A DNA stretch of 64,000 nucleotides from the NCBI GenBank assembly GCA_000697665.1, contig KL197710.1, forward strand, positions 1,465,837 to 1,529,836, given 5' to 3'. Shown in pieces: positions 1 to 10,228 of this stretch (its first letter is position 1; every line of letters begins with the position of its first letter). Source of the stretch: Jaapia argillacea MUCL 33604 (Eukaryota; Basidiomycota; Agaricomycetes; Jaapiales; Jaapiaceae). The position numbers and the translations under genes are program-made. The notes beneath the pieces are model-generated. The model was not told where the DNA came from. It did no database searches and saw only the letters and a program-made list of their open reading frames with translations.

Positions 1-1033
1 TTTGCGAGCGTGGTGGAGTTGGACGAAGGGGTGGAGATGGAGATAATTTCAATTTCGCTAGTTGACGTGCGGAGGATACAGGAGGGTTCGTAGGTGACTT
101 GGCTCGATCGCCTCGTAATCGGGAGGGTGGTCTGATGTTGGTAGGGAGGCGGGAAGGCATAGTTTTGGTGCGAACCTCGGCTGATCGCTTGGATTGTTGT
201 TGGTGGGCGTTAAGCAACAATCGGCTAGGGCTGAAGTCGGCGTCATCGTCGATGACGAGACCGATCTCAAAATCGTCCTCGGGATCAGGACTTTCAACCT
301 TGATGTGTTCATCAAGGACGGGAAGTTTCTTCTTCATCTCGAGTAACCGGGCGAGGTGTTTGCCGCCCTGGCCAGACTCGAACAACCCGGTGGGGATGAC
401 AAGCCCATCGAGCGCGCTGTCGTCCTCATCTTCTTCGTCGGTTTCTGTCTCTGGGAGAGAGGGAGATGTGTAGTTGGATGAGGGTGAAGCATCGGCGAAA
501 CCGAGTGTGGAGTAAGTGTCGGAGGATTGGGAGGATGACGTTTGATCGCGGTCTCCCCACTCAAGGGAACCCTTGGATGATTGGTGGTGTAGGGAGAGAG
601 GACGAAGGGAGAGTTGTGTGAGGTCGGATGGAAGAGCAAAGTCTGCTTCGATGTCCTCGTCGATGGGGGTGGTGGGTGGTGGCTTGGACGGAGCGGAGAA
701 GACCGGTAGTGCGGATACCTTGATGGTGGAGATACCCTCGTCATCATCGTCGTTTTCGTCTGATGATGAGAGTGGTGGTCGGATTGTGAACATAGTGGAT
801 GACCCGCGTCGAGATTCGGTCCTAGCTGCCATGCCCGCGATGACTGCCTGTGCCTTTGCGCCACCTGTCTTCCCCAAACCCATCTCATTATCCCAATCCA
901 TATCTTCGTCGTCGTCGTCCTTGTCGAATTCAACGTCTGAGGCGTGGAGAGGTTCGCCCTCGGGAAGCTCGAAGTCTGCGTCAGGCCATTCTTCGCGAGA
1001 AAGTACAAGTGAGGGGGCTGGAATATTGATCAT
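1..1033 (-). CDS. Byr4/Bfa1-like cytokinesis (mitotic exit) regulator, C-terminus missing
   Basis: Single open frame from an ATG at 1031-1033 running off the left edge; about 344 N-terminal residues are present. It opens with a short acidic segment containing EEWPDADFELPEG, then Asp/Glu clusters (DKDDDDEDMDWD), a central EADFALPSDL block, and a conserved DGLVIPTGLFESGQGGKHL segment followed by a DDFEIGLVIDDDADFSPSRL motif. I recall this layout from basidiomycete proteins annotated as Byr4, one half of the two-component GTPase-activating protein for the Spg1/Tem1 switch at the spindle pole body. That assignment rests on memory of homologues, not a recognised catalytic motif. No intron is seen in the visible part. 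Alternative: an uncharacterised acidic basidiomycete protein. Confidence 0.6.
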   Translation of the reverse strand, partial: MINIPAPSLVLSREEWPDADFELPEGEPLHASDVEFDKDDDDEDMDWDNEMGLGKTGGAKAQAVIAGMAARTESRRGSSTMFTIRPPLSSSDENDDDDEGISTIKVSALPVFSAPSKPPPTTPIDEDIEADFALPSDLTQLSLRPLSLHHQSSKGSLEWGDRDQTSSSQSSDTYSTLGFADASPSSNYTSPSLPETETDEEDEDDSALDGLVIPTGLFESGQGGKHLARLLEMKKKLPVLDEHIKVESPDPEDDFEIGLVIDDDADFSPSRLLLNAHQQQSKRSAEVRTKTMPSRLPTNIRPPSRLRGDRAKSPTNPPVSSARQLAKLKLSPSPPLRPTPPRSQ

Positions 1034-1514
1034 GGTGACTTTGAGAGTACTAGTATGCTGTCGAGTAGAATAAAGGGGCGTTTTTATAAGGACAATGGCG
1101 CAAGTGTCGGAAAAGTAAGACGAAAGGTGAGACGTTTGAATGGAGAATGATCGAAAAGTGGTTTGCAAAGGGTTGGTTGTGAGACGGCCGTGAATCAGAC
1201 CATGACCGCGCAAGTACCGGTAAACGGCAAGTATAAAAGGATTGTCGGACCAAAGAGGACAATGTTGAGCTGAATGCTCCCAGGTGTCGTCAGGCCAGTG
1301 AAAAAAGACAAGCAGCAGAGCCTCGTGTTAAGTGATGAGTGCACAGACCACCAATTCTCCACACATCCATTCAGCGTGGCGCATGTACAAACAAGGCTAA
1401 ATTATGGCTGTGTACAAACAAAGCGAGTGTACAAGGCATGAATAACAGAGGTAAATAACATTGTGGCGGAGGGCTGTGGCGAGCTGTGTTGGTGTACTCG
1501 GCGCCTCCGAGGTA
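1034..1514. promoter_or_regulatory. Intergenic: promoter of the Byr4-like gene and 3' flank of NRDE2
   Basis: This 481-bp gap lies between the start of the leftmost gene (-) and the stop of NRDE2 (-). On the minus strand a TATAAAA-type box lies at about 1082-1088, roughly 50 bp upstream of the ATG at 1033, so a TATA promoter is plausible. A second TATAAAAG on the plus strand near 1232 has no gene to serve. No coding exon or RNA gene was recognised. Confidence 0.4.
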
Positions 1515-4500
1515 TCAATGGTAGGGCATTAGCCGTCTGAGCTCCTCCGCTCGGTGTTCGATTTCCGCTTCACCATACTCACTATTGTCATCCGATATTT
1601 CCGAGTCTTCCTCCCGATCCCCCCTGGCCGCTTCCTCCAACATCTCTCCCAGGTCTCGCCTCATCCGAATCCCCCTCTCGGCCATGCTTTCCGCCAAATG
1701 ATCCAACTCTGTCGACTTGAACACAGATCGGAGAGGCCCAAATCCTAGTAAATATAGCTCTGTCTCGTAGTTAGCTTGTGAAAGCGAACACTTAGAATGG
1801 ACATGCCTTTCTCCATCGGACATTCCCCAATCGCTCTGAACAAGAGATTCTTGGCTTGGTGAAGCTCACCCGCCCGAATCTCAAACTCAAGGTAAACCCG
1901 CCACAAAGTGGGGCTGCCCTTTGTCCTGAATGAGAGTTCAATCAGAAGAAGATACTCGACAAACCTCCGAGCTCACCTCCCATTTTCGACAGCAATACTC
2001 AACCCTGTTCTTGTCCTCTCCAAATCCTCTTTCCATCTCCCCTTCTCCCATCCGCTTCCCACCCACGCATCTGCAACTCTCCTCCCAACACTCTTCACCT
2101 GTTTTTCCTCCTCGACCACATCCTCTCCCATGAGAGCTCTGACCCGACCCCAAACACCTTGTCCCTTCTCCGCCTCCAAGAACATTCCTAAAATAATTGT
2201 GTTATTGGGATAGAGCTCTATCGATTCGTGGACGCGATGTCGAAGTAGACCAGGTGGGCTCGGATTTCGGAGAGTGTATATGTGGTGGTAGAGCATCGTC
2301 AGTGAAGCCACAGTCAGCATCTCATGAAGTGCAGTCCCGGCAGCTGGCGCTGCGGGCCCAGATGAAAAGGAATCGAAGATCGACAGAGCGGCTGAAGGGG
2401 AGGATGTAGTCAGATCCAACAAAGCTCTCAACTTGACCCACGCCCCCCTCTCCTTCTCCTCTCCTTCTCCACCTCCCTCCCTCATCTTCTCCTCCAAAGC
2501 CCTCTTCCCTCTCAGAATCATCACCCCAGACATTCCCTCTACCTCAACAGATTTGAGTACAACTGAAATAGCAGCTTCCGTCTTACCAATTAACCATTCC
2601 ATCTCTGCCCAATCCCACCAAAGCAAACTTGCTCCGGGTCGGCTCGACGAAGTAGCAGAGGCGAGTAGGACAGTTTGATAGACTTTCCGTGCGTCGTCTG
2701 GACGATTGCGCAGTCTTTCAAGCCGTGCGTGGGCTCCCCAGTGTGATAGTGATTCCCGAGCAGTGGACAAGAACGAACGGGACAGTTTGAGTGCCCTAAG
2801 ATACACATGAGTCTTGATAACCAATAATAAGAGGAGACACATACCCTTTCAAATTTATGGCAGCCTCGAATGCAAGCGCGAACACATCCCACTCTGCATC
2901 ATCTCCATCAATCCCCCCGAGTCTGCATCCTGCAAATATCCTCCTAACCAAATCCTTATCAACAACCCCTTCCAAATCCTCTTTGTCCCACAGCATCGCC
3001 CTCCCCTTTCCATCGCCTCCACATAACCCACCATCCAAGGGGTCGACGACGCCATATGACCAATCTTTGACGGGTCCGAAAGCACTGGTATACTCCCTTT
3101 CCCGACCAACGAGAGTTCCTGCAAGAGAGTCGGCCGTAATGAGCTTCGTATTGGCCAATTCTGGAGGGAATATTCGGCGAAGACATGAAGAGCTGGCTAG
3201 GTGAGTCGAAGACCAGCGATCGTCCATATCTTCCGACGGGGATGGGGAAAGATGAGCATAAAACCCAGGCACATGCAATCCAAGGAGGGATAACCAGACC
3301 AGCCTGAAAGCGTGTTTCGCATCGGGTGACTGCAAAGAAATTAGAAGAGGGCGTATATCCTCGAACAAGATGGTGGTGTACGGATCGTCTAATTGTTCGT
3401 CAGATCCAGCGGACATCACGCACAGTCGGTCGTCGCGTATTTCCTCCGCCGACCATTTTGCATAGATGTCCGGAAGGTCAATTTTGCGAGCATTCTCGTT
3501 GGCGGGTGGTCTAGGTGGGGGACGGTACTCGGGCGACCCGTCAGCCACCCAAGCAGCCCATCCTTTCGAACCCGATTCCCCAACCCGGAAGGCTTCCACG
3601 TCCCAGAACTCTTCAAGCGCTTCAAGCTGAGTCTCCAGAGGCAACCCATAAAGTGATTGCGGTATTTCAAACGTCCTGTCAAGATATATATTGTTGTTAC
3701 CACCAGTGTATAAAGCAGGAGTCACATGGACCTACAATTCTGCTTGTGCCTGAAACAGCGCCATAGCTCGTTCCATATACCCTGTGAATGTAATTAGTCA
3801 CGTCAAAAAGACTCGAGATCTGCAATGAACCTGCATGCCAGAATGCCACCGCAACTCTCCACATTACTCGCAGCTGACCCATCTCATCACCCTGCAACGC
3901 CCTCAGAATTCTCTCTGCATCCCCGACAAGCCCGTCCAAGCCCTTCCCAGCTTTCTTAATCCGCCAATCCAACCACTCCATCCAGATTTCCACGTTGCCA
4001 ACCTTGATCGCATCCTCCCACTCGGCCTTGAGTTTACTCTCATGCCAGATATCTTCGCCAGCCTGTAGGTATTTGATGCGTAATCTAGTTGACGTCCGGT
4101 TACTGGAATGCGCCGATAAAGCGCGCGAGAGTATCGATAGGGTGATTTCTGATCGAGCCTTGCTGGCATTCTTGGACGTTACAGGTACGGTGGACAAAGT
4201 GTGGGCAAGGAGAGACAACCAAGATGGTATAGCCGTAGGATCCTCCGATATCTGGTGCTCTAGATCTTTCAACTTGACCTGGAGTGAAGTTAACGGCGAC
4301 GTGTCGGATTCATCATCTGAGCTCCGTTCTTGCTCAACTTCGGAGTCAGAGGATCCTGAGTAATCGGAATCTGGGGGAACGTCTGTGTTCGTGATCGAGC
4401 GGTAGTCTTGGTCCGGTTTCCGCTGTGATTGGGAGGAGATACGAAGAAAACCTCCCACTTCGTCGTACTTGTATTTGTCTGTGTTGGACGCGATGAGTCT

Positions 4501-5173
4501 GCGAGTAGGAGCGGAGTGCAGTAAAGTACGAGATTTGGAATCGGTAAGCTGGGGCAACTGAAAACAGTGTTCATCATTATGTTCACTCCGTCATATTGCA
4601 GTCTCAAATGGACGGACCTTGCGGCCTCCGCCCCAAACAACTATCTCGACACCCTTGGCGCTCCTGTGTACAACGGTCCAGGCAGCGTCCAGTCCAAGGA
4701 TCTTCCTACCACCTTTGCTATCATTAGCCGCCAACAAGACCATCGAGGAACGACTCACGAGCCACTGGATGGTACTTTGGTATATCACCAGCGTGGAGGC
4801 CACCATAACGAACATTCAATGGGTCGCCCTTACGGTCAGAATAGAACAAAGGCTTCGATGTTCCTGTGTTATCAATAACATCCTCATCGCCCCTGTACTT
4901 GCGGTCCTGTCCTTCCTTGGCGCGTTCATCATCCCTGTTTCTCTCTTGGTATCTCCTTTTATCCTCCTCACCGCCTTTGTTCCGATCACGACCTTTCCTT
5001 TCCTTCCCTCTATCTTCCCCGTCCTTCCTACCTTTCCTAGTAGTCTTGTCCCGCTTCTTTTTGTCATCCCTATCAGAACGGGAGTCGTGTTGTTGACTAG
5101 GTCCAGCGGCGGCGCCCAGGTCAGGGAAAGACCCAAAACTCGGGGGAAAGGATGAGAATGATGGGGCAGACAT
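1515..5173 (-). CDS. NRDE2: NRDE2 nuclear RNA surveillance / RNAi factor, HAT-repeat protein
   Basis: Eight exons: 5173-4759, 4712-4618, 4557-3831, 3781-3736, 3675-2845, 2795-1977, 1925-1807, 1759-1515 (928 aa). NRDE-2 family proteins act in nuclear RNA interference and in restraining or directing the exosome helicase Mtr4. The N-terminus is charged and Lys/Arg/Asp-rich, followed by the diagnostic GDPLNVRYGGLHAGDIPKYH block (about residues 117-136), which corresponds to the Mtr4-interacting region of the family, then VLGL-like and VHRSAKGVEI motifs. The rest is HAT-like helical repeats (for example GYMERAMALFQAQAE, LWRVYLEFEIRAGELHQAK). The C-terminus keeps the family LYLLGFGPLRSVF and MAERGIRMR motifs. 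The last intron begins with GC (1806-1760), required to keep ELYLLGFGP in frame. It diverges from NIP7. Confidence 0.93.
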
Positions 5174-5466
5174 GGGTTGGGTGCCCAGAACAATCCTGAG
5201 GGGATGCCTGACTGCAAATAGCGACGAAAACTGCAGGCCGTGTGGTTTGTTCGTGTCTGTTTAGCTCAAGGAAGCTGGCTGAAGCCGAGGGCGATCGCTA
5301 CTGCCTCCGCGGCATCCCAAGAAGTTGCGTTGGATTATGTAATCAATACTTTTTACTCAAATACTTGACCCACTGGCATCCCATCGGTTGCCTTAGCGTA
5401 TCCTGCTCTTTCTGTCTTGGTTCAACCACACACGTTTCCTGAAAGTTTTTTAACGCGGGCACCATC
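5174..5466. promoter_or_regulatory. Divergent promoter NRDE2 / NIP7
   Basis: This 293-bp gap separates two outward-facing start codons (5173 - and 5467 +), so both transcripts must start here. No clear TATA box was seen. An unusual feature is that it pairs a nuclear RNA surveillance gene with a ribosome-biogenesis gene. Confidence 0.5.
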
Positions 5467-6288
5467 ATGCGTCCTCTGACAGAAGAGGAGAGCAAACTTG
5501 TCTTTGCCAAACTGGCAAATTTCATCGTGAGTGGTGCCAAAACCTGTGTTCTGGAGGAGACGCTGAACGGGTTGATCTGCGCAGGGAAAGAATCTGATAC
5601 AACTCATTGACCGAGCGGACGAGCCCTACTGTTTTCGACTGCAAAAAGACAGAGTCTACTATGTCTCCGAATCCTCGATGCGTCTTGGCATCTCTGTTGC
5701 ACGACCGAACCTCGTCAGCCTCGGGACATGCTTTGGAAAATTCACCAAAAGCGGCAAATTCAAGCTGCAAATAACTGCGCTAGATTATCTTGCTCAGTAT
5801 GCCAAATACAAGGTGTGTATGCCCCCTCCTCCAAATGCGGCGTGTATTCAGCCAGTGGAATAGATTTGGATAAAGCCAAATGGCGAGATGCCATTCTTGT
5901 ACGGCAACCACGTTTTAAAAGCCCACCTCGGGCGCATCACTGAAGACACACCTGAACATCAAGGTGTCGTGGTTTACAGTATGAACGATGTACCACTGGT
6001 GAGTACCTTTGTTAGATATCCTTTCCCAAGACCAACGCCACTGAAACACCCTGCAGGGGTTCGGTGTCACGGCACGGTCAACGGTAGATACACGCAAGCT
6101 AGACCCAACTGCTATTATTGTCTTTCACCAAGCGTAAGTATCGTCGCATTCTCCATGTGGCTAGTCTGACCCTCTGTGTTTTCCCAGCGATGTCGGTGAA
6201 TACCTGCGAGATGAGGTGAGTAATTTATCTCTGTTTCATTCCCCCGTATCTCATGATCCTTCTCACCCTAAAGGAAGCACTGTTTTGA
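5467..6288 (+). CDS. NIP7: Nip7, 60S ribosomal subunit biogenesis factor
   Basis: Six exons: 5467-5526, 5585-5812, 5864-5998, 6057-6133, 6188-6215, 6274-6288, giving 180 aa, exactly the usual length of the family. Nip7 is a pre-ribosomal factor with a C-terminal PUA RNA-binding domain needed for 27S pre-rRNA processing. The conserved blocks are all present: start [90 protein letters not shown], and the C-terminal [14 protein letters not shown]. All introns are GT-AG and 51-60 nt. The last coding exon is only 15 nt. Confidence 0.97.
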
Positions 6289-6567
6289 CGATCGTTTGCT
6301 TGCACGTCTTAATGACCATTTGATGTACATCTTACGCTGCCTTCTTGATAACTTTGGATGGGACATTCCACGGACCCTTTTACTGTACATAGAGTTGTAC
6401 TCTGAATGAAGTGCTCAACGGAGTATATTGATCCTTCAGCAGCCAACGCCAGCTCAGTGTCCCACTTCGCAGGAGGAGGATCGGCACACTCATGACGTGT
6501 TTACAACGCGACATCTCAACAGTACAACCACTTTCGCACCGACGCTTCCATACGCCCTCGATTGACC

Positions 6568-9500
6568 ATGTCCGCTCTAACCTCTGACCCCTGTACGCTA
6601 TGGACAACACTTGACGATGGAGAACTCACTGTCGAGAACGTCCATGAGACTCTGTCGCCCATTCCCGACGATCTCTGGGTCTCTGCTGCTTGTATTGACC
6701 GCGTTGTGGACGACGTGTCAGTGCAACGTGTCCTCATAGACTATGGTATTCAAAGGACAGAGCAGGCCGTCGAACGATGTAGAGACGCCTTTCTCTATCC
6801 TCCTACTCCACCCAATGACGAGAACGCCGAGGAGGGCGATAACACCCACGTCGGACACACAAAAGAAGAGCAGAAACGGAACTCCCTAGCTGCACACTTC
6901 ACTGCAGACCCCGCCGACGCCCAGATATGTCGCATACGTGTTGCCCTGTTGGATAGACTTGATCGTCTGAATACTTATGTTGATATATGCAAGGTGTCTG
7001 ATGGAATGGAAGGGAGCTCATCGGAGGGTATTGACGAAGAATGGGAAGATGATCCATGGGCTGACGGGGGCAACCCAGACGAGGACAGGGACGAATCATC
7101 TGCAGCACCGCAGTCGCGAAAGTCTACCTCGACAGACTCTGTACAGGAACTCCCCCTATCCCTGTCAGAGTTCTTGACTGTGGAGTTGACGGAGATAGCG
7201 TGTTTGCTTGCTTCATCTGAACACTTTACGGGGCTCCAGTCTCTGTTGCAGCGACACGGCAAGTACCTATGGCCATACCGGTATCTCATCTTGGATGCCA
7301 TCCCAGAATTCGCCAGTCCAGAAGACTATCGAGATCTACTACCAGCGTACGACCTATCTACGGATTCCGAACAGCTGCTCGATGTCCAACCCTGGAGGGA
7401 GGAGCCCGATTGGGTCGAAAGTCTAGATGTTCAAGTAGCCCTGGACGTCTCCCAAGTTCCTCCAACGCTGGACCTCACCCAGCTTACCCTTCCAGATGGA
7501 TACACACCACACCTTGACCCCCTCTCATCTTCGGCACTCACATCATGGTATGAGAATCGTGTCGACACCATCATCTCCTCCAGCGGCATGGTAGACGTTG
7601 CCCTTGCTCTTATGCAACACGGGGCGGCGAAAGGAATACCTGGCTTGGATGAACTCGGCGAAGATCTCAGTTTACTGTCTCGTCTCGTATACGATGCTCC
7701 GTCTTCGGACAACGAGATCCCCGATGACGACTGGTCACTTTCCCGTTGGAGGTCTATGGATCCCTCAGCCGTCATTCGCTCATACCTCGCACATTCCCAG
7801 CCAGCGACCATCGTGCAGGATATACGTACGCTGGTCATGCCTTACCTCTTCGTTCTCGAATCCCGTGCGGAACGTGCGGGCACCCCTGATCCATCCCTCC
7901 CCAATCGACTTCTCTACGACTACGTACTATCAAGTTCACTCGAAATAGTGCTAGCTCTCATAGATGCATCGAAACCCACCCTCCCCGCAGCACAGCGTCT
8001 CATCAAAGACGACGAAGATTTAGCTCGACTTGCCCTTGCTTGTCTATACGGTAGTGACCGCCTAGATGCATGGCCTACTATGAGTAGTATCTTCGAGTGT
8101 CTACCCGCCTGGAGTGGTTCTCGCGAAGATGGCGACGAAGGAGATGCGGCGGACACAACTATCGCATCTCTAGGAGCATACGTCGTACCCACAACCACTC
8201 GACCACGCTGTACCGCTTCAGACCTCTTCATCTTCTTCAAACCTTTACCAGCATCGTCTTTATCCCACGCTCTCGACATTCTTGATATTCATCTCGAGTC
8301 GGGAGAGATTCTGGCGAGATGGAGTGTCCCAGCTCCATTGCGATGGTTTTTGCAGAGTCGCGAAAATGTGTCGGAGCAACGGTCTTGGGCTAATCGTATG
8401 GCTAGACGGGCAGGTGGTTCTGACGAGGAGCTGGATACTCAAGAGGAGTGGGAGTGGTTGTTGGAAGATATGGCCAAGCTTGCCGGGACTGGAGACGGAG
8501 GGTTGAAAGGCGCATTTGGTCTTCTGTCAAAGGAAGAAGTAAATCGCATATTCTTTAGCGGGCTGTTAAGTTGTGGAAGTAAATCTTTCCCTTTTACGTT
8601 CCCAGAACATCGACTGATCCTTCTACGCTAGAGTTTGAGATCGCACAAACGTTGCTACACAACCGAAGAAGCAAACTCTCTCTCGATATCCACGGAATCG
8701 AGGAGATTTGCCTTACATGCTCCAGAGAGTTTTACGATAATGCAGGCTCTGGGAATTACAAAGTTGGCGACATGAAACATGCCTATGATTGGTAAGTGAC
8801 AAAAATTGGTATCGCTCTCAACCTCCTGACGCTCTCTCTGCATAGTCTTGGAGTCCCGCCACAAACCGACAATATCAAGAAGGAAAAAGAGTTCATCGAG
8901 GCCACTTCTCGTCTATCCTCCTTCAACATCATGTCCCGACCCGGCATCCCGATTTCTCCCATCGAAATCCGCCTTACGAAAGACAGGCTATCACTCGTCT
9001 CCCGCGTTCTTTCCAGCAACACCGATGCATACAAACACACCGAAGTCATCCTCGACCTAGCGTACAAGCTGGGCTTCCGAGGAGATCCTGTTGCAGAAGT
9101 CAAAACTCTCGCCATGTTGGCCGACACAGCGCTCCAGGCGGAGGATTTTACCCGTGCATATGAAACCAGCGAGCGCATGGTTGATACCGTCTTCAAACTC
9201 CGTTCATCACTCACACTTGGATCCCAAGATGCTCGTTTTTCAGAAGCTGGCGAAGTGTGCTGGGTCGCATGCTATCAGCTTGGGCGACAACCAGAATTCG
9301 ACGACGTCGAGAAGAAGATGCATCTCTTGGGGCGTGCGCTCGAGCTGTGTCCCGCTGATAAGCTACACGACGTTCTCAACTACTGGCGTCGTCTGGAAAC
9401 TGAGGATATCGAAACCCGCAAGGAACGACTGTCGTCTGGGCGCTATGGTACACCTAGTTACTTATCCAGGAACAGGTCAGCAACGAGAGGTCGACAACCG

Positions 9501-9797
9501 CCGTCCTTGTCAGAGCGCCTCCAAAATATACACATGCCCGATCTTCATATCTCTTCATCACCCTTGGTCAACGCCGATGCTGCAGCGTTGGCGAGTCGAA
9601 CTTTCCATCGTGTAGCCGCAACTTTCCCATTTTCCGTCGCCGCCCGAGGGCGCTCCCCTGGTTCTGAAGGAAGCGGGCGTTCAGGAAGCAGGGACGCCGT
9701 CAGGACAAGGTTTGGATCAGATGAGGTGTCTGCTCAGGCATCTCGTGTATTCCACAAGGGTATAGGTTGGTTGATTGGTGCAGATGACGACGTTTGA
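6568..9797 (+). CDS. SEC39: Sec39-domain protein (Dsl1 ER tethering complex), apparent frameshift
   Basis: Three exons: 6568-8578, 8632-8792, 8846-9797 (about 1040 aa). Sec39/NAG-family proteins are helical subunits of the Dsl1 tether that receives Golgi-derived COPI vesicles at the ER. Recognition rests on the strongly conserved stretch after residue 700: CSREFYDNAGSGNYK, GDMKHAYDC, EFIEATSRLSSFNIMSRPGI, PISPIEIRLTKDRLSLVSRV and AYKHTEVILDLAYKLGFRGD. The start ATG is the second of a close pair after an in-frame TTG. The oddity is in exon 2: GNYK and VGDMKHAYDC are in different frames, separated by one extra base in an A run at 8760-8763. Removing one A makes the whole model a multiple of three. 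This may be a sequencing error, a real mutation or a recoding site. Confidence 0.88.
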
Positions 9798-10228
9798 CAC
9801 ACAATCCATTGAATACAATGATTTCTCGCTATTTTCTCGTTTTCTGACCGAAAGGTGTGAATCGTAATGGGATGGTATTAGGGATCCATTGTACATGACC
9901 ATATGAACAAAGCAAGAAGCGAAAAAGGGGCAAAGGCAGGACAAAAGAGAGTGAAGGGATATGTGCTCTAATGTCTGCGGCAGTAGTAGAACAACGGAAT
10001 CTAATGTATCAAGAGAAGGGGTGCGGTGAAGGGGGATAGACTGAAAACATTAAGTTACAACACAGATCTAGACATATGAGAAATAATGGTAGGAAATTAA
10101 GTCTCGGCGGCTTCCAGTAGGCTAGGAGAACAACGAACGGACTTTGACAAGGAGTGTTACATAAATCCATCAGTACAACAAAAGATGGATATGGGAATGA
10201 TAAAAGAATGTGCAAGAGGAGGGGCTGT
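9798..10228. other. Intergenic between two convergent 3' ends
   Basis: These 431 bp hold the 3' flanks of SEC39 (+) and the intronless Ser/Pro-rich gene (-). The sequence is relatively AT-rich around 10040-10110. No coding exon, RNA gene or repeat was recognised. Confidence 0.4.
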
